Origin: Psoroptes ovis
Lineage: Eukaryota; Arthropoda; Arachnida; Sarcoptiformes; Psoroptidae
Length of the DNA: 64,000 bases
Reading direction: 5' to 3'
Assembly (NCBI GenBank): GCA_002943765.1
Contig: PQWQ01000016.1
Span: 248,001 to 312,000, forward strand
The notes beneath the pieces were generated by a model. The model was not told where the DNA came from, made no database searches, and saw nothing but the letters and a program-made list of their open reading frames with translations. Positions 50,401 to 63,789 of this stretch are shown one piece after another (the first letter of the stretch is position 1; every line of letters begins with the position of its first letter). The position numbers and the translations under genes are program-made.

Positions 50401-51195
50401 AACAAAATGAGATAATCATTGAATCACAGGGTATTGAATTTTTCATCGTTGGTAATTGTTGTGGCTTGAACATTGAACACGTAAAAATAATAGTGATAAA
50501 CAATAACAATACGTGTATATTGAATTGAATTGAATTTTCTCTTCTTTTTATTTTCATTTTTGAATGAAAAATCATAAATAAATTTTGATTTTTACTGGCT
50601 TTTTCACTGGCTGGTCAGCTGAATGATGACCAGAAAAATAGATAATAAAATAACAAATAAACAAATACTACAAACAAACAAACTATTCATAAATTATAAC
50701 TTTTAGTAAATGTGTATTTATGTATTTAGATTGACTTGAAAAACTAAAGAAATTCATATGAATAAAGTCAATGAAATGAGATTAAATTAAAGTAGAAATT
50801 ATAAAGTATTTTTGACCATAAATCTTTTTAGCATCACATACACATAAACACACACACACACACACACATACTACATCATTATTATAGCAAAGATTATTTT
50901 TGATGTATATTTATTTATATGTACAAATATTTTAAATATAAATATTTTGAATATTTGCAGTGAAAATACACGTATATTATTACTCATAAAAAAAATCTAT
51001 TCACAAACACATTCATATTTGTCAATATATTTTTACGTGAATATTTTCTTTCTTTAAAATATATTAATTTTCTTAGAAAAAATAATAAATAAAACACATG
51101 TGTATGCTTATTGTGCATTGGTTATTATTGCATTATATTTTACATTGCATCCATTTTTTAATTTCAAATATTTCAAATTTATATTTTTCAATATA

Positions 51196-51280
51196 TTAGG
51201 CTGTCCGAAAAGTTCATTCCGCTTATTCGAATAGAGTTGCTTATGAAAATCGGCCAAAACTTTTCTGACAACCTCATATA
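51196..51280. mobile_element. Short inverted-repeat element (mariner-like MITE), copy 1
   Basis: The left end TTAGGCTGTCCGAAAAGTT is complemented at the right end by AACTTTTCTGACAACCTCA. The element is flanked by TA on both sides. A central part contains ATCGGCC. Length is about 80 bases with no coding capacity. A relative lies at 63710-63789, with the shared core GTC-G-AAAGTT. The ends resemble, but are not the same as, those of the mariner at 58206. Confidence 0.7.
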
Positions 51281-51774
51281 AATACACACATCAAGGATAT
51301 ATTTTAATGTTTGTTTTGAATTATTTATTTTGAATTATTTTTTTCTGTGATTATCATTTATTTATTCTACAATTTTCATTCATTTTTTTTCTCGGATGTA
51401 AAAAAATGATATAATTTATTATTATCATAATAATAATAATAATTGTTGCACATAAACAAATGGAAATTCATATGGAATTTTTCATTTTTTTTATTTGAAA
51501 ATTTTCATGTGAAAAAATGAAAGAAGAAATGGTAATATTATTATTGTTTATGTGTGTTTGTTTATTTGTATGTCAGTGCCATGCCATTAATTCATTCATT
51601 CATTTATTTTACCACAAAATTACAATTACAAACACAGACACAAATTCAAAAACAATTTTGACAAAAATTGAAAAATTTTAGCCTTTCCACTGGCTAAATG
51701 TGTGTGTGTTTGATTGTGATAGAAAGAGTCAAGGTCTTTCGGTTATTTCAATATTTATCATTATCATTATGATT

Positions 51775-51930
51775 AGCACCTTTGAACTTTTCCAAGAATT
51801 TTTCGAAGACCTTTTCCGAAGACCTTTTGAAGACCTTTGGAGCTTTTCGAAGAAAAATAAAATATTTTCAAAACCTTTGAACACCTTTTTAAACACTTTT
51901 AAACACCTTTGAACGACCTTTGAAATTTTT
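51775..51930 (+). repeat. Degenerate CCTTTGAA(C)/GAAGACCTTTT repeat
   Basis: Imperfect units of roughly 12-14 bases, such as CACCTTTGAAC (about 51777), GAAGACCTTTT, AACCTTTGAACACC (about 51872) and CACCTTTGAACGACCTTTGA (about 51904), fill this stretch. The frames over it (51700-51912 + and 51729-51938 -) are by-products of the repeat. A reverse-oriented short relative (TTCAAAGGTATTCAAAGG) occurs near 60890. Confidence 0.7.
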
Positions 51931-54900
51931 TCAATCACACAAAATGAATACTAACACTGACATTTCGCTTGAATTAAAAGGTCATCATCAATGGAGAAAA
52001 TTTGAGAAATAATAATTTACAGATTATCATTCAGTTGAATTGAACAAGTTTCTAATTGAATAATATTGCAAATTACCAAATGATTTTTAAAATCATTTTG
52101 AGAAAATGTGAACAAATTGAATTTCATTCACATATCATTTTCAATTATTTTTTGAATTTAAAATTTTAAATTTAAAATATTTTTAAAATCCATTAATTTG
52201 ATAGCTTTTTTACATTCAGGAAAAAATTGAAATTTTCTGAAATGCGAGAAAAACTTTAAAATAATTTTATTTTAAAATTATCGTTATTTTTTATAAATTT
52301 AAATTTAAATTCAAATGATCAACAATCATTGGATTTCGATTTGATGTTTATTCATGTTCATTTATTATATGATATTTGAATGAATATATAAATTGAATAA
52401 ACTTGTGCATCTTCAAATGCCACAATTTTTCACTGTACAATGATGTACCTATGCGAAGTATAAGAAATAAAATTAAAAAAAAAAAATACCTTTGCTTGAT
52501 TGACTGGTTGCGCGCAAATCATTAGGTATTTTTCTTTTTTGGATTTTTCGATATTTCGATTGAATCTCTCGAAATATATTTGATATATTTGCTTGACTGG
52601 TTTTATATTTTATATTTTATTTCTTCAACACTTGATTATTGATAATGATAATGACTGAACATAATAAATATATGTGTGTGTGTATTTTGAGATTTTCGGG
52701 CTGCATATTCATTCAATTTTCAAAGGTGGTAAATATGTTTCGAAAACTGATAATAATAATAATAATGATGATGATGATAGCGAAATGGCAACATCACAAC
52801 AACAAACACTACTTGTAATCGAATAATGATGATTACTGATGTGGTCGATGTTGTTGCTGCTGATTTCGTTGATGATGATGATGATGATAGAGTTGATAAT
52901 GATTGAATGAATTGAATTCAGTTGAATCGAATTGAATCGATGTTGAATGTTGTTGTTGTTGAATGTGGATGGTGAATGAATTGTAAATGCTTCTGTGGTT
53001 TTCTCGATTTGATTTCTTTCTCTTTGATTTCTTCACGATTCAAATACATTCAATTCAATATTCAATTCGATGATTGAATATTGAATTTTGAAAAATATTC
53101 AAAAGTTTCTTTGAATTTTCTTTAAAAAAACATCTTGATGATTGTTTTTTTTCTCTCGATGGACAATTGTCGATTTTCAATTGTTAGATTTTGCAAATGC
53201 ATCAATGTATTTGCAAACAATGTTTTCGACATTGTAAGGTATAAAATTCTTAAGATGAAATGTAATACGAAAATGTTGGCCGAAAAAAAAATTATGAAAC
53301 ATGATAGTTTTCAATTTGAAATGATTATTTATTGATTATTCACTGATATTTAACCAAAACAAACAAACAATTTCATTCAATCATTTTGTATAATCTTCAT
53401 CAAATTATCGCTGAAATTTTCACTCATTTCTATGAAGCATAATAAATGATCAAAAATAATTATCATCAGTTACAATACTTTGGTTGATTATTTGATGAAA
53501 TGGTAATTAAATTTCGCTTTAAAAATTAATTTGAATTTCAATTGAATTTTGCTTGGATTTCGCAATAATTTCAAGCAAAAACAACTCATTAGAAATGATC
53601 AATTTATCATTTTATAAGAATTATATCAAGTTTATCAAATATCAATGATTTCTATGAGAAATTATTTTTTTTCAAAGAAAACTTTTGACCAAAGGAAAAT
53701 GAATTCTTGGCATTTCGTTGCCCTTGAACCAACAAACAAACAAATAAACATTTTTTAAAAAATACTTATTAAATCAACTCTTGCTGTTTGCGCTCGACAA
53801 GAGCTTTATTTGTATGTTGTGTATATCAGTCATTGTTATTATTATCAATAATCGACTATTTTCAATTTTTTAAAAATAAGAAAAAAATTAAATTTTCACC
53901 GATGAATGTGTTGAATTTCACAAATTTTCTGAAAAATTTTCAATTTTTTAAAAACTAATTCAGCTGTTTTCAATTCATTTTTCAAAATTTAATTTTCACA
54001 TGTTTTCAATGCGAAAAATATGATTAAATCATTATGCATTTAATAATTATTATGGCAAAAAATGTGTTTATTATGATTAATGTTTGGTATTTAAATGGAA
54101 AATGATTGAAGCTTAAAAAATATTTTTTTTTTGTATGGTCAAACATTAATACAATTATCGTAATAATTATCATTCAATCGAAATCCGTGTATTCATTTAT
54201 ATTAAATGATTGAAATTTGGATTAAAATCATTTTTTTTCACATTCAAATATTCTAATAATAAATAAATCATAAATAATAATTTATGTCTATAATTAGTAA
54301 CATGGCAACAACAAATGATTTTTACATTTATTACAAATTTTTTTTACCATTTCTTATGTTGTCTCGCTACGATTTAAATTATTTAATTTATTTTACAAAT
54401 TCATTATTTATTATCATTTCATTTCAAATACATAAATACACACAAGTTTTAATTAAAATTGAATTTATAATATTTGACCGTGAAATAACCAACAACAACA
54501 ACAAGCGAATTATTTAATCATCATTTTTTTTTTCACTCCTTACTAATGAAACAACAACAAATTATTAATTGACTATCAATATTTTGTATGAATATAAATG
54601 ATGGCATGAATCCATAACAAATTAAATTGATGATAAGATTGAAATTGTAAAAAAAAATGTAAAATGACAGATATTAATTCATATACAAAGAAATACATTT
54701 TTTTTATCTTTCGAAAATATAATTTGTATAATAAATGTAATAGGAAATTCAAACAATAATAACCATCAAAGCCAAAATGTCTATTATTATCATCATCATC
54801 ATCAGGAATTTGATGGTCAAAAAATTGAACAAAATGATAAACATTTTCGCCAAAGAATGGAAAAAAATAAATGACCAACAGTTGTATTATTATTCGTATT

Positions 54901-57900
54901 TGATTATTATTATTATTATCATTGTCTATGGAACAGCTGAATGATATAGATTCAAGTGTAGACTTGATTTAAAATTATAAATCATTTCATTCATTCATTC
55001 ATTCATTATTACCATTATTTTTTTGATGCTGAAAAAAATTGTTTGATTATTCTATTTAATAAATAGGAAATGATGATAATAACAATAACATTTATATATT
55101 AAATATTTTGGTTGTTGAAAAATAAGAATCAAATCAAATGAATTGAATATATATGAGAATCGTTTTTGAACTGAATGAATTCAACAGAAAAAAATTGATG
55201 CTTTCAATGTGTTACTATTAAAAATGATAATAATAACGATAATGACAAGACAATGCAAATGTTTGATATATATTTTCTTTAATACTTTGTTTTTTATCTC
55301 TCTAAAATTGTCAAAATCTTAAGAATATGAATATGAATGGATATAAATCATTTTTTTTTCGATTAAATGATTGGTGATATTGAAATGATGATAATGATAA
55401 TGATGAAAAACATCTTTGGTGGCATCATTGGGGTTGTTTTATCATTGTTTTTTGGCTGAAAAAACCCAAAAATAAATGTTCAATCAATTTCAAATATGTG
55501 TTTCGATTATTAAGGGCATCATGGTCATCATCATCATCATTTTGTTTGAATCTAAATCATGAATATTTTTGAACTAAAAAAAATTTTTAATGTTTTTTTT
55601 GCTTTATTGGTTTAATGGTCATCATTATTATTATCGTTATTCATTGGAAATTATATTCAGTTTTGGCTTATTTTGCATTTACATTATTTGATTTATAATT
55701 TTTTAATGATTCCAAAACAAATTAAGGAAGAAGAGGATGATGCATCAATGATGTGTATTTAAATGCTTCGCTAAATGATTATTAAATGATTACTAAAATG
55801 GTCAAATGTCAATTATAAATAATGTTTATTCGGTTTATCTTGTTTATTTTAGGATTTTTTAATGTTTGAAATACAGAAACTGAATAAACTTGAAAATAAA
55901 CTAAAATGTCAAATGTTTGATTCGGGTAAAATGATAGCCGAAACATTCAATTTGAAAAAAAAAATTTGTAAAATTTTCAAACAAACAAATAATCAATGTT
56001 TTTTCAAAATGTCGTAAATAAATAAATAAATAAATGAATAGTCTTTGATTGGACAAACAGTTTTTCAAGATATAAATGAATTATAAACACGGATTTACGA
56101 CAATTTTTTCTTCTTTTTTTTAAATCTTGGATTATTTCAATTTTTTTTTCATTTCTTCAGCTATTACCATATATTATAATTCAATTAATTATCATCTGAA
56201 GATCAAAAATGCTGCCATTTGTACATTTGAATCATCATCATAATAATTCATACACATGAATCTAATTATTTTTCAAATTTCAAACCTATGCAACTTAAAT
56301 TATTAAAAACAAATCTGTATGAAATTGAGCATAAATCATTCATACATTTCAGCTCATTTCATTCATATAAATGAATATTTGTAGAAAATTAATAATAATT
56401 TTTATCAAAAATAAAAATATGCCATCATTTTATTATCGAAATCATTTCATTATCATTCATTCAAAAAAAAATAAAAATAATAATTCATGAATTTCATGTA
56501 TTATGGAATTGATTGCTTTTGCTTTGCTTTGAATTGAATTGACTGAATGAATGAATGATAAAAATTTATAATTTTTCAAATAGTAATGATTTATCTATTT
56601 CTTTTCTTCTCCCAATTTATTTATTCATTTTCAATGATAAATATAATCCAAATCTAAAAGAAACGAAGAAGAAGACCAAAAATATATCGAGAATCATCAT
56701 TCATTTTTTTTCGAAAATTTCATCTCATTTTCAATATTTTTTTTTTTTTTTTTTTTGGTGATGAAAAATCATACACACACGAAATACACAGATAAATACA
56801 TTCAAAATATTCAGATAAATACACATAGGAAACATATACGAAATGATTTATGTTCGTGTGCGAAATCAAAGAAAAAAAATAGACATAATTTTGCATCCAA
56901 AATATACGATTGAATTCGTAATCTTTAAGATTCAAATCTTTGAATATTTGAAAAGATTTGAAGCTTTTTTGGTATTTTGATTTTGTATGCAAAATACAAG
57001 CAGCTGAATTGTTTGAATTTTTGAATTTTTTGATTTTTTTTCAATTTTTTTTATTTCCTTGTATGTATATGTATTTTGATATGCAGATGAAATTAAATTT
57101 CAATTAATTTTGCATTTTAAAGCCACCATTCACCACCATTTACCATCAATACAACCGCCAACCACCAACGACAAAAACGACAAGATTTGTGATTAGATTT
57201 TATTCTATGAAAATTATTTTTGAAATTAATTCAAAACGATTAAAATCAAATGAATAAATAAATAAATAAATCTTTATGTAAATATACAGACAGATAAGCT
57301 TAGTATAGCCACAGTATAATATGCTAAATCATCATTGAATAATCATTATTATTATTATTATTATTATCAATGTATTTTCATATGAAAAACAAGTGTTTTT
57401 AACCTGGAAATCTTTTTTTCCAATTCATACCCAGAAAACATACAAAGGCTATACATTCTAATAAAGCATTATGCAAAATTACCAAAATTATTTTTTACAT
57501 TTGAAATTGGAAAAATGGAAAATTGTTTTGAATTGTACAAATATACGAATTGTTTTTTTGAATTTGAATAAATATTTTGACTTGTGTAAAACTGAATAAA
57601 GCTTTGAAATATGTCAAAATATATCATATCTGTTATTGATAATAATAATAATAGATTTTAATTTCTATTTTTATTTTTCATCGTTTTGGTTTAATCATCA
57701 TCATCATTCAAAATTTATCATAATAAACATTTTTTTCGACATTTTCGGTCATTTGAATATATGTTATTAATAATAATATGCATTGAATAATGATTTTGAT
57801 GATTTGAATAAATGAGAATTGATACAAGACTTGAATTAAATATTTTGTTTTTTTTTTGTTTTTTGGATGTAAAATGAATGAATCAAATGAATAAACTTAA

Positions 57901-57956
57901 AACAGATCAGATCAGATTTGAATAATCTTTTTTGGCAGAATAATTTCGAGTTTTTT

Positions 57957-58061
57957 TTATTTTATTTTATCCACGAAATCTCCAAAATCTTTGCCACCAC
58001 AACCACCACCTTTGCCACGATCATCATCAACAACAACACAATAATCATTGATAATAAACAT
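57957..58061 (-). other. Gly-rich coding-like island
   Basis: A 34-codon minus-strand frame from ATG 58061 to TAA 57957 contains DDDRGKGGGCGGKDFGDF. Its GC content is clearly higher than the surroundings, as in real exons of this window. No splice context or partner exon is evident. It could be a terminal exon, a small ORF, or chance simple sequence. Confidence 0.2.
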
Positions 58062-58205
58062 TCGAACAAAAATACAAGAAATTTATTTTGATAACAAATA
58101 ATTGGAAAAATCGAGGAAAATAATAATAATAATGATAACGTGAATCAGCATGACTTGTTTAAAAAAAAAATGTAATGGCAAAAATTCAAAATACCGGCCA
58201 ATATA

Positions 58206-59284
58206 TTAGGTTGGTGGAAAAGTAATCTATTATTTTTTCATTAGATGGCTTTGATGAGGAATATCTCAAAAAGTATCCATCTGATAATTTCGAAATTAGG
58301 CTCGTTGGAAAGGTGATATCTTGCTGTACAAAAATTTGTTTGTTGTTTTTTGCTAGGCTCACTAGGTCGTGAGATACAGCGGGTCAAAGATGAAAGTAAG
58401 CAAAGAAAAAATTGGGCACATTTTACATTTTTTCTTGGACAAAGCCGTAAACGCAAGCTAGGCGGCTGAAATTATGGATGATGTTTATGGGTCAGATACT
58501 GTATCAACCCATTATGCGCTATTTTGGTTTCGTCGATTCTGTTCAGAAATTTTCGATGTCAAAGGTCAGACCGATCGACCCTTGAAAATGTCGATAGAAT
58601 CGTGGAACCGATCGAAGTAGACCGGCATGTCATCAGTCGTGACATAGTCCAGGAACTGAAGATTGACCATGAAAAAGTTTCAAACCATTTTCACGAAGCA
58701 AAATCCTAAAAAAGGTCCATGTTCGGGTGTCTAACCATTTAGATTGAAAAAACATGATTTTCATTTGCTGGGACTAGAAGCTGATTATCCATTATTAATT
58801 TGTTCCATATGGTCCAAACGCTCAATTCTGATCTCTACTGTCAATAACTGGACCGTTTGACGATAGCGATCGACCAGAAACGGCCAAAAAGAACGGTGTC
58901 GCATTCCTTCAAAACATCGCTAGGTAACATGCATCTTTGATGACTCGCCGGAAATTTAGGGGGCCTGATTGGGAGGTTCCACTGTATCCACAACACAGTC
59001 CGGACTTGTCACTAAGCGTTTATCATGTTTTAGTCGGATTGCAACATTTCTTTGATGGTGAAAAATTCGAATCTAGGAACGATTGTGAAAATCGAGTCCA
59101 GGAGTTTTTTACAAATAGGGACCCAGGCTTCTACAATAGGGCTATTATGAAGTTACCTTCAAAATGGCTACAAATCATCGAACAGATCGGTGCTTGTTTG
59201 ATCAAAATCGGAGAATCCTAAGTATGTTAAATCAAGTCTTGAAGTTCGTATAAAAATAATAGATTACTTTTCCACCAACCTAAT
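58206..59284 (+). mobile_element. Mariner transposon, decayed, with perfect terminal repeats
   Basis: It starts TTAGGTTGGTGGAAAAGTAA and ends in the exact inverse; the match runs 32 bases without mismatch. TA flanks both ends, the mariner target duplication. The element is 1,079 bases, shorter than the usual about 1.3 kb, so it has lost internal sequence. The transposase remnant is on the plus strand. Perfect ends with a ruined gene suggest either recent mobilisation by another copy or selection on the ends. Confidence 0.93.
58390..59221 (+). pseudogene. Mariner transposase remnant
   Basis: The start KEKIGHILHFFLDKAVNAS (then a stop) and AAEIMDDVYGSDTV with WFRRFCSEIFDVK match the mariner helix-turn-helix region. 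Stops and frameshifts follow. Further remnants are LYCQ-stop-LDRLTIAIDQKRP and then NGVAFLQNIAR, where functional elements have HQDNARPH, so the second catalytic Asp is missing. The last open part (58937-59221) has WEVPLYPQHSPDLSLSVYHV, where the family has SPDLAPSDYH, so the third catalytic Asp is Val. It cannot be active. The C-terminal FYNRAIMKLPSKW is well kept. Confidence 0.9.
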
Positions 59285-59493
59285 ATATTCATGTTCATGT
59301 TTATTACAGGATTTAAAGTTTTAATTCGTAGTTTTGAAATTGTATTTCGTAATTTTACAATTTGAAATTCTATTCAAAACTACGAAAATTTACTTTAAAA
59401 CTCCGAATAAAAACTTAAAACTTTGTAAGTTCAAATATACAAATAATATATTATTCAAATGTATACAATTCACATACACATTAGCACGCTTAG

Positions 59494-59602
59494 TTATGGA
59501 TGATGATGATTATGTCGTCGTCGTTGTTGCTGTTGTTGTTGTTGATGATGTTGAATACCTGGTGGTAATGGTGGTGCTGGTGGTGGTGATGGTATTGATG
59601 GA
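59494..59602 (-). other. Possible terminal exon, Pro/Gln/Arg-rich
   Basis: On the minus strand a stop-terminated frame reads SIPSPPPPAPPLPPGIQHH, then Gln and Arg runs and HNHHHP before TAA at 59494. An in-frame stop lies just upstream, so it would need splicing. A possible acceptor (CCAAG, at about 59603) follows a distant T-rich tract. The composition resembles real low-complexity exons of this genome, but no upstream exon is recognised. Confidence 0.2.
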
Positions 59603-62600
59603 GAATGGCTTGGAATTTTTGATTAAATCAAAAAAAAGGATAAATAAATGAATGAATAAATCATTGAATCAGTGAATGACTGAATGAATGAATGAAAACC
59701 ACATTAATTTTATCATTATTGGTCGATAAATGTTGCTTTGTGTGTGTGTGTGTGTGTGAGTGTATATCATATAAATGACCAATATAAATGACCAGTGAAA
59801 AAAAATTAATCAGGTGTATCAATTATATCATCGTTTTTTTTGTGGAGCATTTTCGACCCAGGTATATTCGAATTCAAACAGATTAACAAGAAATTGAAAT
59901 GAGAAAATGAAATATAAATGTGTGGTCATTATTATCATTATTATTATTGTTGGACATGTAGACTCACAACACAAAAGCCCACGATACGATTGATAAATCG
60001 ACGATTGAATCAAAGATTTTTAATTTTTTTTTCTCGATATTCATTCATTCATTAAATAATTAATTCATTTGAAATTAATGATAATGATAATGATAATAAT
60101 GGGGTTCTATTTATCGACATTAATTATGGTCATTTTTGGTAGAAATGAAATAAGAAAATGATTTTCATTCTGTCAATTAATGATGAATAATGATCGATTT
60201 GAAAAAAAAAAGAAAACCAGAAGAAATTATCGAAATACATTTCGATATTTTCCAAGATTTTTCTTCGATTCAATTCAGTATAATTCAAAGAAAAAAAAAT
60301 ATCTTTGGTTGGGTGGTCATCATTAAGAAGAAATGAATTGAAATTGAATGGTATAGAAATTCAATGAAAACACACACATCATTAATACCTTAATATTCAA
60401 CATGTTCATAAGCATCATTTGATTCATGTATTTTAATTTTAAATATGAAATATGTTTGTGTGTATTAATGTGTGTGTTCGCTTGTATGTGTATTTATATT
60501 GTACACCTGTTACAAATTGTCATTTATGTATCAGATTTTAACTAAATCATTTATGATCATTTATAACCATATTTATATCAGGTTTTCATAGGGTTAAAAT
60601 TAATTTATCTTTTCAATATTATTTTTTTTTGAGATGAAATAATCTTAAATAATTTTATCGAAAAGAAATTTGAAATCAAGTAGAAAATGTGTTAGATTTG
60701 TTGGTTATATTACTTTGGGTAAATGAAGAAACAGAAATAAATTGAAATGATATATTAATTTGATTTTGAATGGTGACAGTTTCATGGTAATATAATCACA
60801 TGACATGATATGAGATAGATTTTTACGAAAGATAACGATTGACAAGGAGCAAAAAGTATTAAGTATGAAGATTGAAAAATTGAAATTCAAAGGTTTGAAA
60901 GCTTCAAAGGTATTCAAAGGCTTAAGTCATCATTAATAGTGCGTCTACATCATCATTATCAAAGGGCTGAAAATAAAAATATAATCATTATTATTTTCAA
61001 ATCGAATAAATTTCCAATCAATCAATCAATCATTCAATTAATTGGAATTTAAAATGAATTTTTTTTCTTGTATTGATTTGATTCAATTTTATTTCATCTT
61101 AGATCAATACTCCTTGATATATTTGCTTGTATTTACTTTCAAAAATTTATCAAATTATCATTCATTTATTTATTTCTATTTATTTTCATTCATTCATTTA
61201 TATGTATAAATTTGATTATAATTCAACTGATATTATTATTATTTCAAACGAAATGATTAATTAATTTTTCTTGTTTTTTCTACCTGAAAATTTTCGAAGA
61301 AGATTATCAGTATTTCTTCATAAGAAAATATATTCATTTTTCATTTCATTCATTCGTCCATTCATTCATTCATTCTTAAAGGATGTTCAAAATGAAATGA
61401 TTGATCGATATTTACCCGAGTGTGTATTTATATAGATGATACATACAAACTGATAGACACTCGTATGCACTCAATTAATGATTTCATACAATTTTAAGCC
61501 ATTGATTTTGCATTTATAAATTCTCAGATTTATTCGATTATTTGTATTGCATCTTTTAGGGCCATAGTATTGAGTATTTCATTGCTTTTGCAATGTTTGA
61601 TTAATTCATTGGAAAATCAAACATTTTTCATATATATTCATTTCAAAGCTGTTAATTTTCCATCGTTTTTTTAAGGTGAAAATCTTGAACAATAATTTTC
61701 GGGAGAAAATTTTCGAAAATTTCAAGCCCAACAACAATAACATTATGAAACATTATGTTTTGATGATGGTATATTCTTCAAGAAAAGCAAAAAAAAAAGC
61801 ATCTTAAAATGGAAAAATGTATCCAAGAATTATTTATTCAAACAAACAAAATGCAAGAAATTCAAAAAAAAAAATTGTTTGGGTTTGGTCGCCGTTTGGT
61901 TGTTGTTTAGGTCTATTTGGTGTGTTCATGGATGTATGTGCAAGCATTTGATATTATATTTCACCAAGAAATAATAAAAAAATGAAATCTCAAGATTTAT
62001 TCCAAAAAAAAATAAATTGTGATTTAAAGGTTGGGCGAACCTTTTTTACAAGCTTGCAAGCTATAGATACAATGCAATGTGATACGATTATGTGATGCTA
62101 TGTTTTTGATGATGATCATTATGATCATCATCATCATAATCATAATGATCAATGATCACATCGAAATATATAAACAACTTTGGAATTTTTATTTTTTTGA
62201 TTTTTATGAATTCAAGAATTGAATTCTTTTTCATTTCAGAAAATTATAACAAATAATGATCATGTAATAATCTATTTCATTTATTTTCATTTCATTTCTT
62301 ATTTACAAATTAAAATGAAATTCGTAAAATACAATAAATTATCAATCAAGTCTCGACTCTGAATCATAAAATTATTATTCAACAATTATGGATTAGAATT
62401 ACGAGCGAAAATCGTCGAAAAAAATTTTGAATTTGAAATTTTAGAAGAATTTCGAATTCATTCATTTTTCAAATGAATTTTCATCCATAGAAATTGCATG
62501 ATTTGGACGAAATTTTTTTCAAAAATTTCAAAAACTTTTTATTACACTTTTCGTTTATGATCAAATAGAAAAAATTTGAAATAAACTTGAAATTAAAAAT

Positions 62601-63709
62601 AATCGAAATACTTCTTTACTCCATGAATTTTTCTGTTGAATTCATTATGCCAACATTTCAAGGTAAAAAGATTTCAAGGTAAAGATTTTAGAGATGGCTA
62701 AAAAAATACGGTTCATTTTATTTTTATTTCATTCATTTATTCATCGATTATCATCATCAATTTTCGACCAGAAAAAAAATCAGCCGAAAAAAAATTATAA
62801 CTAAAGAAATAAGCAACTCCAATGGCTAACGAGCTTGGCCACTAAGACTATAAACTTGATAATCTTAATAATAATAAAAATAATAATGATAATGAACAGA
62901 AACGTTTAAATATTTAATCTTTTTATCATTTTATTATTATTATTATTATTACTGTTTTTTCAACCATTTATTATTGGCCAAGCAATTTTTTCTTAAGATT
63001 TGATTCGATTTTGATCAAATACAAATTTGAATTCAGTGCTGATCACTTTTAGTCCATTTCGCTTATCACTTTGCATTCATTCTATTCAACCATTCACCAT
63101 TCAATCATCATCAACATCAGAAGCACCACTATCATCTATTTATTATCATCAATACATTTCCCTTCATTTATTTCTTCTTCAAGAGAAAATTATTATTATT
63201 ATTATTATTACAGTCATTATATAACTCTGAAAATATAAAATTTATATCAAGCGAATAGATTGAGAGTCAATAATAGATGATGATGATGTTCAGATGCAAT
63301 CGATGGTACTACTACATCATCATCATCATCATCAATGCATTTTTAATATTACTTCTATATATTTCAACCTTTTAAAACATTAAAACTATTTGATATTCAA
63401 TCGATTTCGAATTCAGTCAATGAATGTTTAATGCATCTTTTTTAAGCAGCAGCAAAGATTTAAATTGCTTGAAACGTTTCTCAAATACTTTGAGAAACGC
63501 TGATCATCGACCATGTATTGGCTTGAAAACTACACGATTTTATTTTATTTTATTCATCATTCATTTTCCATTCACATCTCCAATGAATAAATGACTGAAT
63601 ATATTTGAGTGTTAGTGTCTAGAGATGATAATGATTACGATAATAATAATAATCATTATGATCATCATCATCAGCATCATTTTATCATTTTATAATCCTA
63701 ATAATAATA

Positions 63710-63789
63710 TTATGTTGTCCGGAAAGTTTTTGCCGGTTATATCGTAGAAAATAATGAGAAAATCGGCAAGAACTTTTCAGACAACTTAA
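63710..63789. mobile_element. Short inverted-repeat element (mariner-like MITE), copy 2
   Basis: GTTGTCCGGAAAGTTTTTGC on the left pairs with GCAAGAACTTTTCAGACAAC on the right with few mismatches, leaving a central loop of about 30 bases. Length matches copy 1 at 51196 (about 80 bases) and the end sequences are clearly related. There is no coding capacity. Confidence 0.72.

Larger units (their letters stand above)
47472..58205. other. 10.7-kb gene-poor stretch upstream of lachesin
   Basis: No firmly supported gene is seen in this AT-rich stretch. It may hold the lachesin promoter and non-coding first exons. Landmarks are an about 80-bp inverted-repeat element at 51196-51280, a CTTTGAA-rich degenerate repeat at 51775-51930, CA/TG microsatellites (for example 50849), GAT/ATC trinucleotide runs, and two weak minus-strand coding-like islands (52833-53036 His/Gln-rich, 57957-58061 Gly-rich). 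Confidence 0.5.

Noticed and set aside
58206..58210. TTAGG as arthropod telomere repeat
   Set aside because: Single occurrence that begins the mariner terminal repeat; no tandem array. The GGGTTAA motifs near 20 kb are not tandem either.
58241..58456. 71-codon minus-strand frame at the left end of the mariner
   Set aside because: Antisense to the transposon and overlapping its terminal repeat; the transposase remnant is on the plus strand.
59334..59651. 105-codon plus-strand frame with Val/Asp repeats
   Set aside because: The repetitive part is the reverse of Pro/Gln/His-type codons on the minus strand; the rest is non-descript.
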